Assembly (NCBI RefSeq): GCF_005818865.1
Contig: NZ_VBRY01000002.1
Coordinates: 1-64,000, forward strand
Direction: 5' to 3'
DNA from: Mariprofundus erugo
Lineage (GTDB): Bacteria; Pseudomonadota; Zetaproteobacteria; Mariprofundales; Mariprofundaceae
Length of the DNA: 64,000 nucleotides
The position numbers and the translations under genes are program-made. Below the pieces are notes generated by a model, which saw only the letters and a program-made list of their open reading frames with translations, ran no database searches and was not told the DNA's origin. This document shows positions 16,408 through 26,215 of the stretch, piece by piece; position 1 is the stretch's first letter, and every line of letters starts with the position of its first letter.

Positions 16408-17679
16408 GTGCTTGCCGATAAACTTAAAACCCTGTTGCCGGCGCTGTTGCTGCTGCTTGCCGGCTTTATCCTCGCCTATCAATTTGTGGATCCCGCACCA
16501 CCCAGCCACATCACCATTGCCACGGGGCAACCGGATGGTGCCTATGCCCGTTTTGCCAGCCAGCTTAAAGAGCAACTGGCATATCAGGGCATCACCGCTG
16601 ACATTCAATACAGTGCCGGCTCCCTGGATAACATTGCCCGCCTGCAACAGGGCAAGGCTGATATCGCCTATGTACAGAGCGGGCTGGCCGACAAGAGCAG
16701 CGGCCTGGAATCACTGGGCAGCATGTACGATGAGCCGTTATGGATATTTCTGGCCAACGGTGTTCATGCCACACTGCTGCGCGACATGAAAGGACTGCGC
16801 CTGGCCACCGGACAGAGCGGCAGTGGCAGCTATGCACTTGCCTCCATGCTGCTGAATGAAAATGGTGTCAGCACAGATAACAGCCACTGGCTTCCACTCC
16901 CTCCCGATGAAGCGGCCACTGCCCTGATCTCAGGCAAGGCCGATGTCGCATTCATGGTCGGAGCTGCAACGTCCGCTGCCATTGCCCGCCTGGCATCGGC
17001 CAGGGATATCCGGCTGATGAATATGATACGGGCCGACGCCTATACACTGCGCCACCGCACCCTGAGCACCCTGTTGCTGCCGCGAGGCACATTGAATCCG
17101 GCTGAGGATCTGCCGGCTACCGATACCCGCCTGCTCGCTCCTGCTGCCACACTGCTGGTCAATCCGTCGCTGCACCCTGCGCTGCAGGACCTGGTGTTGC
17201 AGGCTGCAGCCACGATCCATGGCGCGGGCAACCTGTTTTCCCCGGCAGGCGCATTTCCATCCGCCTACCGCTCGGGTCTGCCTCTTAGCCACTCGGCCGA
17301 GCGCTATTATCGTGCGGGGCCTACGTTTCTGCAGCGCTACCTGCCGTTCTGGGCCGCCACCATGGTGGACAGACTTAAGGTCATGCTGCTGCCATTTATT
17401 GCCCTGCTGATTCCCCTGATCAAGGTGATGCCCCCCCTCTATCGCTGGCAGGTTCGCTCCCGCATTTACCGCTGGTATGGCAAGATCGCAGACATTGATC
17501 ATGCCCTGAGCGCAGGGTTATCGATCGAACAGTTGCACAGCCTTGTCGCAGAACTTGAACACCTTGAAGATGAAGTCCGCAAAATACGTGTGCCCTTATC
17601 CTATGCCGATGAGTTGTATGATTTGCGCCTGCATCTGGCACTGGTTCAGCAGCAGATTGACAAGGCGAGGAGTAAGTAA
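16408..17679 (+). CDS. TAXI family TRAP-transporter solute-binding protein, membrane-anchored
   Basis: This 423-residue protein is a TAXI-type periplasmic binding protein. A hydrophobic N-terminus (KTLLPALLLLLAGFILAYQF) is followed by ITIATGQPDGAYARFA, LATGQSGSGSYALASMLL and AAIARLASARDIRLM. Unusually, a second hydrophobic segment (VMLLPFIALLIPLI, about residue 325) and a helical tail (SLVAELEHLEDEVRKI) follow the ligand domain. TAXI proteins normally serve TRAP permeases; no TRAP permease gene is near. The start is GTG 16408. It overlaps the trhP start at base 17679. Confidence 0.75.
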   Translation: MLADKLKTLLPALLLLLAGFILAYQFVDPAPPSHITIATGQPDGAYARFASQLKEQLAYQGITADIQYSAGSLDNIARLQQGKADIAYVQSGLADKSSGLESLGSMYDEPLWIFLANGVHATLLRDMKGLRLATGQSGSGSYALASMLLNENGVSTDNSHWLPLPPDEAATALISGKADVAFMVGAATSAAIARLASARDIRLMNMIRADAYTLRHRTLSTLLLPRGTLNPAEDLPATDTRLLAPAATLLVNPSLHPALQDLVLQAAATIHGAGNLFSPAGAFPSAYRSGLPLSHSAERYYRAGPTFLQRYLPFWAATMVDRLKVMLLPFIALLIPLIKVMPPLYRWQVRSRIYRWYGKIADIDHALSAGLSIEQLHSLVAELEHLEDEVRKIRVPLSYADELYDLRLHLALVQQQIDKARSK

Positions 17680-19040
17680 TGGCAAAAAGAAAAGAGATCG
17701 AGTTGCTGGCCCCGGCCGGCACCATCAAAAACATGCGATATGCCTTCGCTTTCGGGGCGGATGCGGTCTATGCGGGACAACCACGCTACTCACTGCGCGT
17801 CCGCAATAACGATTTTCAGCTGGATAACCTGAAAACCGGCATTGATGAAGCCCATGCACAGGGTAAAAAGTTCTTTGTTGCCAGCAACCTTCTGCCACAC
17901 AACAACAAGCTGAAACATTACCTCGACCATATGCAGCCGGTCATTGATATGGGGCCGGATGCACTGATTATGGCCGATCCGGGCCTGATCATGATGGTAC
18001 GCGAACGCTGGCCGGAAATGCCGGTACATCTGTCGGTACAGGCCAACACCATGAACTGGGCCGCAGTAAAATTCTGGCAGTCGGCAGGTATTTCCCGCAT
18101 CATCCTTTCGCGTGAACTGAGCCTGGATGAGGTCGAGGAGATCCGTCAGCAGTGCCCTGACATCGAGCTTGAGGTGTTTGTGCACGGCGCTCTCTGCATG
18201 GCCTATTCCGGACGCTGCCTGCTCTCCGGCTATTTCAATCATCGTGACGCCAATCAGGGCTCATGCACCAATGCCTGCCGCTGGGAATATGGCATGGAAA
18301 AAGCGGCGGAGGATATATCCGGCGATATTATTCCGATTCAGGTGCTCGACGGACTCAATGCCCAGCCATTCGCCGAGTGCGGCAATACCGAGCGCCACCC
18401 GCTGGCAGACCGGGTCTATACACTCAGCGAACCCAACCGTCCGGATGAGTCGATGCCTGTTTTCGAAGATGAACACGGCACCTATATTATGAACTCGAAA
18501 GACCTGCGAGCCGTGCAGCACGTCGAGCGACTGGTACAGATCGGTGTTGATTCACTCAAAATCGAGGGGCGGACCAAATCACACTACTATGTCGGACGCG
18601 CCACCCAGGCCTATCGCCAGGCCATTGATGATGCGGTTGCCGGCAAACCGTTTGATACATCACTGATGCATCAGCTTGATGCCCTGGCCAACCGCGGTTA
18701 CACCGATGGTTTTTATACCCGCAAGCGCGCTTCAGCCTCACAAAACTACGAAACGGGCAACTCCACCTTCGAGGTACAGCGCTTTGTCGGTGAAATATCC
18801 GGCTACGATGAGGCAACCGGCATGGCTGAGGTCATCGTTAAAAACAAGTTTGCCATCGGAGACTCGGTTGAGCTCATCGACCCGGCAGGCAACCGCACAT
18901 TTACCATTGCCTCGATCAATGATGCCCGTTACGGCAACCCGATGGAGGTCGCACCTGGCAGCGGTCATGTGGTCCGCATTCCAGTACCTTGCAAGCCGGA
19001 TCCGCATGCCCTGCTGGCCATCAACATCCGGCACGCATAA
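17679..19040 (+). CDS. trhP: U32 family tRNA hydroxylation protein TrhP (YegQ)
   Basis: TrhP, with TrhO, gives tRNA 5-hydroxyuridine at wobble position 34 and uses prephenate. The 453-residue product has the U32 peptidase-like barrel: ELLAPAGTIKNM at the start, FGADAVYAGQ, VEVFVHGALC-type segment (EVFVHGALCMAYSG) and the cysteine-rich RCLLSG, SCTNACRWEY set. Length and arrangement match E. coli YegQ (453 residues). ATG 17679 overlaps the stop of the TAXI gene by one base, so the two are cotranscribed. A hairpin follows the stop. Confidence 0.88.
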   Translation: MAKRKEIELLAPAGTIKNMRYAFAFGADAVYAGQPRYSLRVRNNDFQLDNLKTGIDEAHAQGKKFFVASNLLPHNNKLKHYLDHMQPVIDMGPDALIMADPGLIMMVRERWPEMPVHLSVQANTMNWAAVKFWQSAGISRIILSRELSLDEVEEIRQQCPDIELEVFVHGALCMAYSGRCLLSGYFNHRDANQGSCTNACRWEYGMEKAAEDISGDIIPIQVLDGLNAQPFAECGNTERHPLADRVYTLSEPNRPDESMPVFEDEHGTYIMNSKDLRAVQHVERLVQIGVDSLKIEGRTKSHYYVGRATQAYRQAIDDAVAGKPFDTSLMHQLDALANRGYTDGFYTRKRASASQNYETGNSTFEVQRFVGEISGYDEATGMAEVIVKNKFAIGDSVELIDPAGNRTFTIASINDARYGNPMEVAPGSGHVVRIPVPCKPDPHALLAINIRHA

Positions 19041-19065
19041 CAGAGGGAAAATGCCCCTCGCAAAC

Positions 19066-19095
19066 CACGGGTGGTCATACGCATGACCACCCGTG
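19066..19095 (+). terminator. Perfect 13-bp hairpin after trhP
   Basis: CACGGGTGGTCAT at 19066-19078 pairs perfectly with ATGACCACCCGTG at 19083-19095 across an ACGC loop, 25 bases after the trhP stop. No T-run follows, so it could stabilise the 3' end or act as a Rho-assisted terminator. Confidence 0.5.
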
Positions 19096-19135
19096 ACCGC
19101 TGATCTGCATATAGATGCTCGAACACGGAGGAACC

Positions 19136-19573
19136 ATGATCGCCACGCTCAAACGCATATGGAAACAGGGAACCCCGACAACAACCAGTCCCCATGATGC
19201 GGAGCTGGCTGTCACTGCCCTGATGGTTGAGGTCATGCGCATGGATGACAAACTGGAGGATGCCGAGCACCAGCGCATTATCAGCAATCTTCAGAAACGT
19301 TTTGCGCTGACACCGGCTGAAATCACCCCTCTGATCGAGCGTGCCCGCCGCACCAGCGCCAGGGCACTGGATATGCATCAGTTTACCTCCGTGATTGTTA
19401 AATCATTCACAACAGGTGAGCGCGTCCACATCCTGGCTGAACTGTGGCAGGTCGCGATGGCTGATGGCGAGATTGATCCGTATGAGGAGCAGCTTATCCG
19501 CCGCATTGCCGAACTGTTCGGTCTGGATCACCGTCAATTCATTGAGGCAAAGCTGGAGGCTGCTGCGAGCTGA
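19136..19573 (+). CDS. TerB family tellurite-resistance-like protein
   Basis: This 145-residue protein has the TerB (DUF533) helical domain. It shows ELAVTALMVEVMRMDDKL, then AEITPLIERAR, ILAELWQVAMADGEIDP and YEEQLIRRIAEL, with the acidic metal-binding positions. TerB proteins are cytosolic and associated with stress responses, often bound to membranes; the link to tellurite is historical. ATG 19136 follows GGAGGAACC. Its 3' end overlaps the convergent DUF748-like gene by 35 bases. Confidence 0.8.
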   Translation: MIATLKRIWKQGTPTTTSPHDAELAVTALMVEVMRMDDKLEDAEHQRIISNLQKRFALTPAEITPLIERARRTSARALDMHQFTSVIVKSFTTGERVHILAELWQVAMADGEIDPYEEQLIRRIAELFGLDHRQFIEAKLEAAAS

Positions 19574-22295
19574 GCGGCAGCTCGGTTTCCACCCGGATCG
19601 AACTGATTTCGGCCCCTTTTTCACCGGCAGTCGACCAGATCGGGAAAATGCGTTCAGCAGCAATGTCATGCCCCTCAACCAGATAGCGTGCGATAATCTT
19701 CTGGCTCTGCTGTATACGATGCAGCTCCTCCTCCGTCATGGCGGCAGCCGTCCATTCAGGCCGCAGATTCACCACCATGTCAGGATGAGCCCGCAATTTC
19801 CGCACCACCTTGCGCAAACGCTCCCGCTCATTAAATGAAAGCGGCGTACTATCCCGCAGCCGGATTCGCGTCTCCAGATGGCTCCTCTCCCTGGCCATCG
19901 AGGCATCGACCACCGGGTGCTGCTCATGCATGCCGTCACGAAGTGCCGCCAGCAATCCGTCACCGAATGTGTCGACAGATAAATCGGCCCAGCGCCCGCG
20001 TTGCTCAAAGCTCAGAGCCGCCACACCATGTTCATCCTTCAACCCGGCCAGCAATTCAACCGTTTTATAGCCGGTTCTGGCCAGGAGCGGATCAGAAGGC
20101 GTCTCCTGAGCATTAAAACGTCCCCCCGTCAGTCCGAGTGTTACCTCACTGTGCCATTGCCCCGGCTCCAGTTCATCCGCATCCACACTGACCTCAGCAC
20201 TCAAGCGACCGCGAACCAGAGCCGGCATACCGGACAAACGCATCCAGTCATGCAAAAAAAATGGCAGCGCATGATCGATAGTTGCGCGTCCCTGCATTCG
20301 CTCCACCCTGGAAAGCAGATCCCACTCCCCCTGCAGGGTAAAGTGACTTCCGCCAGCAATGCCATCGATGCGCGTTGGCGCCCATGCCCCCGGCTCAATA
20401 TGGTGCATTTCAAGATCGATATTCTCGCCCCAGCGCGCATCACTCTGACCGACGCTGAAAGTGCCCTGCTGCCAGTGCAGACTGTCAATGTGGCAGCCAC
20501 TTTCCTGCAGCGCCGTCACCCACCATGGACGGCGCCGGACCGACGCATCGGTGCCTCCCCCCTGCACGGTGGCAGAGAGCGGCTGCAAAGCACCTGTATA
20601 GTGCCACCCCGTCGCCTCCAGAGAGGCAATCTGCTGAAAGGGAAGCCCCATTCCGACCGGGCCGAAACGGGCATTCACGTGATCGGCAGACCAGGTATTG
20701 CCGCTATGCACAAGATCAAAGTCCCTGGCACCGGCTTCCCCCTGCATACGCCACTGCTGATTGCGGATTGCGACTGTGACATCAAGATCGACCTGACCGG
20801 CCAGACTGGCATCCTGCCGCTCATAGACACGCAACGGCAGCAGTGCCCTCAGCCCCTGCAGCGGCACATTGCGTCCGCGCACACTGAAGTCGGCAGTATC
20901 CAGTGCCCGCTGCCCTCGCTCTGCCCGCCCCTGCAAATGCCAGCTCACGTCGCTGTCTGCGTCATCTGCACTATCCAGCTCGAACGATAACGGGCCATGC
21001 TCAGGCCAGTTTCCCTGCCCGCTCAAACCTGCCAGCATCACCTTGCCATGCGGCAGGGAGAACGCCAGCATCATATTGCTCACCCCCATCGGGCCCATGC
21101 TGATCTGCCAACCGTCATCTCCGGCTGCAGCTGCTCCGTTGCGGGCGGTATCGAGTACCAGCCGGGAGTCTTCAAGCTCCGCACTGCCTATATCGAGTTG
21201 TCGCTGCTGCGTATCCAGCGAAAGTTGCTGATAGTTGACCCGGCTCCAGTACCATGCCGATGCGCCGCCGGCAGCATAGGTGAGATCGTACAGCGCCCCC
21301 TTGTCACTACTGACATGCCACGCCCCCGGCCGCCCCTGCCAGTGCAGAGCCCCGTCGAGATGGCCCGCAGTCAGCTGACGCCCGGACAAAGAGGGAAAAT
21401 GCTCTGCCCACGGCCGCAATGGCCAGGCATCGGCATCGACATCACCCACCCAGCTGTCATCACCACCACTTACGTCCCACTTCAAACGATGGGTACGTAC
21501 ACTGCCTGCCGATGTTTGCAGCCGCATCTGCCCCTGCACGCGATTGCGCCCGCTCTGACCGGCAACATCTGAAACCACACGGTCCCATGCCAAATCGCCG
21601 GCCAACTTGCCGGCGATGACTTTCAAGCCGAGCAGTCGCGCCAATGCTGCCGCATCCACCTGCTGCCAGTTCATCCTGATCTGGCTGTGAGCCGAATCCC
21701 GTCGAAGCCAGGAGGCATCCAGACTCCCCCCCTGCGGCAAACCGGCAGATGCCGCCACTTCACGCTCATAGGCACGTGTTTTCAGGCTCAGCGAGATGTC
21801 GCCGACAAGGAGCCCCTTACCTTTCCCCTGTACCGGATATAAATTCAGTCGCCCGTCATGCAGATCAAAAGCGCGGGTAGCATTCCATAACTGCAACAGT
21901 CTGGGCTCATCCAGCCAGCTGCCGTCTCCCACCGGTATATGCAACGATGCATCCACGCCACTGACCGACACACTGGCAATGCGGGGGTGACTGCCGGTCA
22001 GCAGCTTCGGGTTGGCATGAATGAGCATATGCGCAATGGCAAGCGTGTCATCACCCTTGTGCAGGCGGATCTGTTGCAGAACCAGCCCGTTGCGCAACAG
22101 ATGATAACGCACATCACCGATCTCCACGCCGGCATCCCGGCCCCACTGCAGAATCAGCTGACCGGCCTGTTGCTGGGCCTGCTGCTGCACAGAAAGGTGC
22201 ATACCGATGGCAAGCAGAGCCAGCACAGCGATTGTCGCCAGATACCAGCGGGCACCGGCCGGAAATATGCCGACAGGATGATAAAACAGACGCAT
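19539..22295 (-). CDS. Large AsmA/DUF748-like membrane-anchored protein
   Basis: This 918-residue protein begins with a short cytosolic tail and one TM (WYLATIAVLALLAIGMHL), then a long beta-rich periplasmic region with many short repeating strands. It matches the architecture of AsmA superfamily proteins. Its C-terminal LSFNERERLRKVV, VVNLRPEW and HDIAAERIFP resemble the OmpA-like tail of DUF748 proteins. AsmA-like bridges carry lipids to the outer membrane, but I infer this only by analogy. ATG 22295 is chosen over TTG 22304. It overlaps the convergent terB-like gene and lies downstream of acs. Confidence 0.55.
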   Translation of the reverse strand: MRLFYHPVGIFPAGARWYLATIAVLALLAIGMHLSVQQQAQQQAGQLILQWGRDAGVEIGDVRYHLLRNGLVLQQIRLHKGDDTLAIAHMLIHANPKLLTGSHPRIASVSVSGVDASLHIPVGDGSWLDEPRLLQLWNATRAFDLHDGRLNLYPVQGKGKGLLVGDISLSLKTRAYEREVAASAGLPQGGSLDASWLRRDSAHSQIRMNWQQVDAAALARLLGLKVIAGKLAGDLAWDRVVSDVAGQSGRNRVQGQMRLQTSAGSVRTHRLKWDVSGGDDSWVGDVDADAWPLRPWAEHFPSLSGRQLTAGHLDGALHWQGRPGAWHVSSDKGALYDLTYAAGGASAWYWSRVNYQQLSLDTQQRQLDIGSAELEDSRLVLDTARNGAAAAGDDGWQISMGPMGVSNMMLAFSLPHGKVMLAGLSGQGNWPEHGPLSFELDSADDADSDVSWHLQGRAERGQRALDTADFSVRGRNVPLQGLRALLPLRVYERQDASLAGQVDLDVTVAIRNQQWRMQGEAGARDFDLVHSGNTWSADHVNARFGPVGMGLPFQQIASLEATGWHYTGALQPLSATVQGGGTDASVRRRPWWVTALQESGCHIDSLHWQQGTFSVGQSDARWGENIDLEMHHIEPGAWAPTRIDGIAGGSHFTLQGEWDLLSRVERMQGRATIDHALPFFLHDWMRLSGMPALVRGRLSAEVSVDADELEPGQWHSEVTLGLTGGRFNAQETPSDPLLARTGYKTVELLAGLKDEHGVAALSFEQRGRWADLSVDTFGDGLLAALRDGMHEQHPVVDASMARERSHLETRIRLRDSTPLSFNERERLRKVVRKLRAHPDMVVNLRPEWTAAAMTEEELHRIQQSQKIIARYLVEGHDIAAERIFPIWSTAGEKGAEISSIRVETELPLSSQQPPALPQ

Positions 22296-22358
22296 CCGTT
22301 TCAACAGCGCACCATCAGCACAACCATTTCCGCAAACCGGCGCAGCACAGACAGGAGA

Positions 22359-24302
22359 TCACACCCGTTGTTGCAACTGCTCGATCACCGTCTGATCTTC
22401 CAGTGTCGAAATATCATCGGTGATCTCGCGACCGGCTGCGATATCCCGCAACAGTCGCCGCATGATTTTTCCTGAACGTGTTTTTGGCAGACTGTTGGCA
22501 AAACGAATGTCATCCGGTCGGGCAATTGCGCCTATCTGGCTGACCACGTGCGCCCGCAACGCAGCCGCCAACCCCTCGGTGAATTCACCCTTCAACACCA
22601 CAAATGCACATATACCTTCGCCCTTGAGTTCATCCGGACGCCCGACGACAGCGGCTTCAGCCACCTGATGGTGCGACACCAGCGCTGATTCAATCTCCAT
22701 CGTACCCAGGCGATGACCGGACACGTTTAACACGTCATCCACACGCCCCATGATCCAGAAATAACCATCTTCATCGATGCGCGCACCATCACCGGCAAAA
22801 TAGTAACGGCTGCCAAACTTGCGCCAGTAGGTATCCACGTAGCGCTTCTCATCCCCCCAGATGCCGCGCAGCATCGATGGCCACGGCTGCCGCAAGACCA
22901 GCAAACCGCCATCACCAATCACCGTATGGCCGAACTCATCAACAACCGCGGCATCAATGCCCGGCAGCGGCAGCGTCGCCGAACCGGGCTTGGTCGGGGT
23001 GGCAAAAGGCAGCGGAGCAATCATGTGACCACCGGTCTCCGTCTGCCACCAGGTATCGACAATCGGCAGCTTCTCCTTACCAATCACCCGGTAATACCAC
23101 ATCCATGCTTCAGGGTTGATCGGCTCACCGACCGTACCGAGTACCCGCAATGATGAGAGGTCATATTTGGCTGGCCACTCGTCGCCCGCCTTGATCAGGG
23201 CCCGGATTGCCGTCGGCGCGGTATAAAAGATCGATACGGCATGATCTTCACAGATCTTCCAGATACGGCCCGCATCCGGCCAGGTCGGCACGCCCTCGTA
23301 CATCAGCGTGGTACCACCACAACAGAGTGGGCCATACACAGAGTAGGTGTGTCCTGTAATCCAGCCGATATCGGCCGTACACCAGAACAGATCTTCAGCC
23401 GGATTAAAATCAAAGCTCCAGCACATCGTCAGACGTGACCACAGCAGATAACCGGCCGTCGTATGCAGAATACCTTTCGGTTTACCTGTCGAACCGGATG
23501 TGTAGAGAATAAACAGCGGGTGCTCAGACTCCACCGCGAGCGGCTCACACTCGGCCGGCTGCACATTCAGCGCCTGATGCCAGTCGATATCCCGCCCGGG
23601 CACGGTCGGCACCTCATTGCCACCATGGCGAACCAGCAGCACATGGCGGACCGTGTGGCACCCTTCGCTCAATGCCTCGTCGACATTCGGCTTGAGCGCA
23701 TAGACGGCACCGCGACGACTTCCCCCGTCGGCAGTGATCACCAGCCTGGCTCCGGCATCTTCAATACGGTCACGCAGGGCAAGCGATGAAAAAGCACCGA
23801 ACACGACAGAGTGAATGGCACCGATACGGCTGCATGCCAGCATCGCCACCGCAGCCTCGGGAATCATCGGCATATAAATCACAACCCGGTCACCGGCCTT
23901 AATGCCCAACTCGCGCATGGCATTGGCCGCCCGACAGACGTCCGCCAGCAACTCGGTATAGGAGATTCTTCTTACCTGACCGGCCTCGCCCTCCCAGACA
24001 ATGGCCGTTCTCTTTCCAAGACCTGCTGCCACATGACGGTCAAGACAGTTCTCGGAGACATTCAGCATCCCCCCTTCGAACCAGTGAAAGAATGGCGCCT
24101 TTTCACGGTTAAGCACACGTGTAAACGGCTCACGCCAGAGCAAATGCTGGCCGGCAAGGTCACCCCAGGTGCCATCAAAATCATCAGAAAAACGTGCTTT
24201 CAACGCCTCATAGGCGGCCAGCGACGGAATATAGCCCTGATGGCCGGCAGGCGGCTCAAAACTTCGATTTTCTTCCAGTACACTTGTGATCGCTTCAGAC
24301 AT
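22359..24302 (-). CDS. acs: Acetyl-CoA synthetase
   Basis: Acs activates acetate to acetyl-CoA via acetyl-AMP. The 647-residue protein has family motifs [17 protein letters not shown] (A3), [27 protein letters not shown] (A5) and the C-terminal [10 protein letters not shown] with the regulatory lysine that is acetylated in Salmonella Acs. Length is typical (about 650). AGGAGGA precedes ATG 24302. It is divergent from cutA with a 107-base gap and is followed by the DUF748-like gene. Confidence 0.95.
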   Translation of the reverse strand: MSEAITSVLEENRSFEPPAGHQGYIPSLAAYEALKARFSDDFDGTWGDLAGQHLLWREPFTRVLNREKAPFFHWFEGGMLNVSENCLDRHVAAGLGKRTAIVWEGEAGQVRRISYTELLADVCRAANAMRELGIKAGDRVVIYMPMIPEAAVAMLACSRIGAIHSVVFGAFSSLALRDRIEDAGARLVITADGGSRRGAVYALKPNVDEALSEGCHTVRHVLLVRHGGNEVPTVPGRDIDWHQALNVQPAECEPLAVESEHPLFILYTSGSTGKPKGILHTTAGYLLWSRLTMCWSFDFNPAEDLFWCTADIGWITGHTYSVYGPLCCGGTTLMYEGVPTWPDAGRIWKICEDHAVSIFYTAPTAIRALIKAGDEWPAKYDLSSLRVLGTVGEPINPEAWMWYYRVIGKEKLPIVDTWWQTETGGHMIAPLPFATPTKPGSATLPLPGIDAAVVDEFGHTVIGDGGLLVLRQPWPSMLRGIWGDEKRYVDTYWRKFGSRYYFAGDGARIDEDGYFWIMGRVDDVLNVSGHRLGTMEIESALVSHHQVAEAAVVGRPDELKGEGICAFVVLKGEFTEGLAAALRAHVVSQIGAIARPDDIRFANSLPKTRSGKIMRRLLRDIAAGREITDDISTLEDQTVIEQLQQRV

Positions 24303-24409
24303 GGCATTCCTCCTGTTGCATTTCTAACAGCAGGATTCAGCAACCACAACCATACCAGCCGCACGGCATCTGCTTACAGACACAGCAAACGGATGCTATC
24401 GTTGCCGGC

Positions 24410-24739
24410 ATGGCTCACATTTCCATCATTCAGACCACGCTCGGCAGCCCGGATGATGCCGAAAAGATCACCACAGCACTGCTGGATGAACACCTTGCTG
24501 CCTGCGTCCAGACATCCGGACCGATCATTTCAAGCTATCGCTGGCAGGGCAACATCGACAACAGCCGGGAGTGGCGACTGACCATCAAAACCACCGAGGC
24601 GAACTGCCCTGCAGTCGTCAGCTGGCTTGAGGCACACCACCCCTATCAGACACCGGAGATTATCTGGCAGAGTCTCGGCTGCACCGACGCTTATGCAGCA
24701 TGGTGCCATGATTCTGTCAGGCAGGAGCAGGGCGAATAA
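24410..24739 (+). CDS. cutA: CutA divalent-cation tolerance protein
   Basis: CutA is a small trimeric protein linked to copper and divalent-cation tolerance. The 109-residue product has the features of the family: IIQTTLGSPDDAEKI at the N-terminus, LLDEHLAACVQ, SSYRWQGNID and the C-terminal HHPYQTPEIIW. The length fits E. coli CutA (112). It lies directly upstream of ccdA, an arrangement comparable to cutA-dsbD in E. coli. Confidence 0.9.
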   Translation: MAHISIIQTTLGSPDDAEKITTALLDEHLAACVQTSGPIISSYRWQGNIDNSREWRLTIKTTEANCPAVVSWLEAHHPYQTPEIIWQSLGCTDAYAAWCHDSVRQEQGE

Positions 24740-24826
24740 GACTGCTTGCCCGCAAGCCGCGAATCACTCAGCCTAGCTGATCATCTGAAACGCAGCTTTG
24801 CATCAAGCCACCGGGAGTCGCAACAC

Positions 24827-25579
24827 ATGATCGAGGTCACCTTTGCAGGCGCATTTATTGCCGGACTGCTCTCATTTTTATCCCCCTGCGTACTGCCGCT
24901 GGTACCTGCCTACCTCTCCTACATCTCGGGGGTCTCTGTCACCGAATTAAGACGCCAGGATGAATCTGAAACGGTTCGCCGCCATGCACTGGCCCAGTCA
25001 CTCTGGTTTATTGCCGGCTTCAGCCTGGTCTTTATTGCACTCGGAGCATCGGCCTCGCTGATCGGACAGTGGATGCTGATGCACATGGCTGTACTCGGCA
25101 AAGCCGCGGGTGCCATCATTATCATTTTCGGCCTGCACTATGCCGGCATTATCCGCATCAAGCTGCTGATGATGGATGCCCATTTCGACACCGGCGGCAT
25201 CAATGCCCGCCATGGTACGGGTGCCATGATACTCGGAGCAGCCTTTGCCTTTGGCTGGACGCCATGTATCGGTCCCATTCTGGGCGCCATTCTGGCCGTT
25301 GCCGGTGCCCAGGCTGAAATGACCCATGGCATCCTGCTGCTGGCAACCTATTCACTCGGACTGGCCATTCCGTTTATGCTGGCAGCGCTTGCCACCGACA
25401 GTTTTCTGCGCTGGACACAGATGTTCAAGAGCCACTTTTCTCTGATCGAAAAGATATCGGGACTCCTGCTGATCATCGTCGGCCTGCTGATCTTTCTGGG
25501 TAGCTTCAGCGTCATTTCCGCCTGGCTGATCGAATGGTTCCCGGCTCTTGCCGACCTCGAAAGCAAGCTCACGCCATAA
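24827..25579 (+). CDS. ccdA: CcdA/DsbD-like thiol-disulfide transmembrane protein
   Basis: CcdA moves reducing equivalents across the inner membrane for cytochrome c maturation and periplasmic disulfide reduction. The 250-residue protein has six predicted TM segments and two redox cysteines, in LSPCVLPLVPAYLS near residue 22 and WTPCIGPILG near residue 146. There is no periplasmic alpha domain or thioredoxin domain as in full DsbD. This suits a bacterium with many c-type cytochromes. The start is ATG 24827; the open frame before it, back to 24746, is not conserved-looking. Confidence 0.85.
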   Translation: MIEVTFAGAFIAGLLSFLSPCVLPLVPAYLSYISGVSVTELRRQDESETVRRHALAQSLWFIAGFSLVFIALGASASLIGQWMLMHMAVLGKAAGAIIIIFGLHYAGIIRIKLLMMDAHFDTGGINARHGTGAMILGAAFAFGWTPCIGPILGAILAVAGAQAEMTHGILLLATYSLGLAIPFMLAALATDSFLRWTQMFKSHFSLIEKISGLLLIIVGLLIFLGSFSVISAWLIEWFPALADLESKLTP

Positions 25580-25640
25580 GCGCACATCGCCATATTTCTG
25601 ACGGTTGACCAGGAGTAAAACTGGTGATTCAATATCAACC

Positions 25641-25925
25641 ATGCAGAACAGCCCACAACACGAACTGGAACAGCGTATTGCGCTTCTGACAGAATACCTG
25701 ACAGAAATACGCCGCAATATGGAAAAGCTGATCGCCGATAACCATCGTATGCGAGAAGTGGTTCGTATTGCCGAAAGTGAATTGCGCAAGCGTCGTGACC
25801 AGGCTCAGCAACGTGAACACGAGCTTGAAAGCCTGCAAAATGCACGTCTTGAAGCAAAAGCGCGCGTGGAGCAGGTTATGGAAAAGGTTGAGGAACTGAT
25901 GTCAGGTCAGGATGATGCAGCATGA
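25641..25925 (+). CDS. TIGR02449-like/ZapB-like coiled-coil protein
   Basis: This 94-residue protein is a long coiled coil: HELEQRIALLTEYL, then RRNMEKLIADNHRMRE and AKARVEQVMEKVEEL. The TIGR02449 family of short coiled-coil proteins sits just before zapA in many proteobacteria and is thought to take part in cell division like ZapB. It overlaps zapA by four bases (ATGA). The start is unclear: ATG 25641 has no good ribosome binding site, while an AGGAG at 25612 could serve a TTG at 25605. Confidence 0.7.
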   Translation: MQNSPQHELEQRIALLTEYLTEIRRNMEKLIADNHRMREVVRIAESELRKRRDQAQQREHELESLQNARLEAKARVEQVMEKVEELMSGQDDAA

Positions 25926-26215
25926 GTACACCGGTTGAAATCTCACTGATGGGCCGCACCTTCTCGATTGTTTCCGACGAGGACCCGGAACGCGTCAAGG
26001 CCTCTGCAGCACTGGTTCAGCACAAGGTTGAAGAACTGAGAAAAATGGGCGCATCTGTCGCATCGGATCGCCTGCTGGCGCTGGTCGCGCTCAATCTGGC
26101 CGGCGAACTGATTGCCAGCCAGCACACCCGGGTCGACGGCCTTGATGGCTTGATCACCAGCCTCGACCATGTAGTATCACAGGCAGAAGGTTTAGCGAAA
26201 GCGCCCCTGCGTTGA
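25922..26215 (+). CDS. zapA: Cell division protein ZapA
   Basis: ZapA bundles FtsZ filaments at the division ring. The 97-residue product shows the family pattern: VEISLMGRTFSIVSDED at the N-terminus, then ASAALVQHKVEELRK, and SDRLLALVALNLAGEL with a coiled C-terminus. The length is near E. coli ZapA (109). It is translationally coupled to the preceding coiled-coil gene and followed immediately by the 6S RNA gene and then fau, a conserved order. Confidence 0.9.
   Translation: MSTPVEISLMGRTFSIVSDEDPERVKASAALVQHKVEELRKMGASVASDRLLALVALNLAGELIASQHTRVDGLDGLITSLDHVVSQAEGLAKAPLR

Noticed and set aside
20001-20990. A 329-residue plus-strand frame inside the DUF748-like gene
   Set aside because: It shows no motif, is opposite a much longer coherent protein, and has His/Arg/Pro/Gln-rich composition typical of antisense translation.
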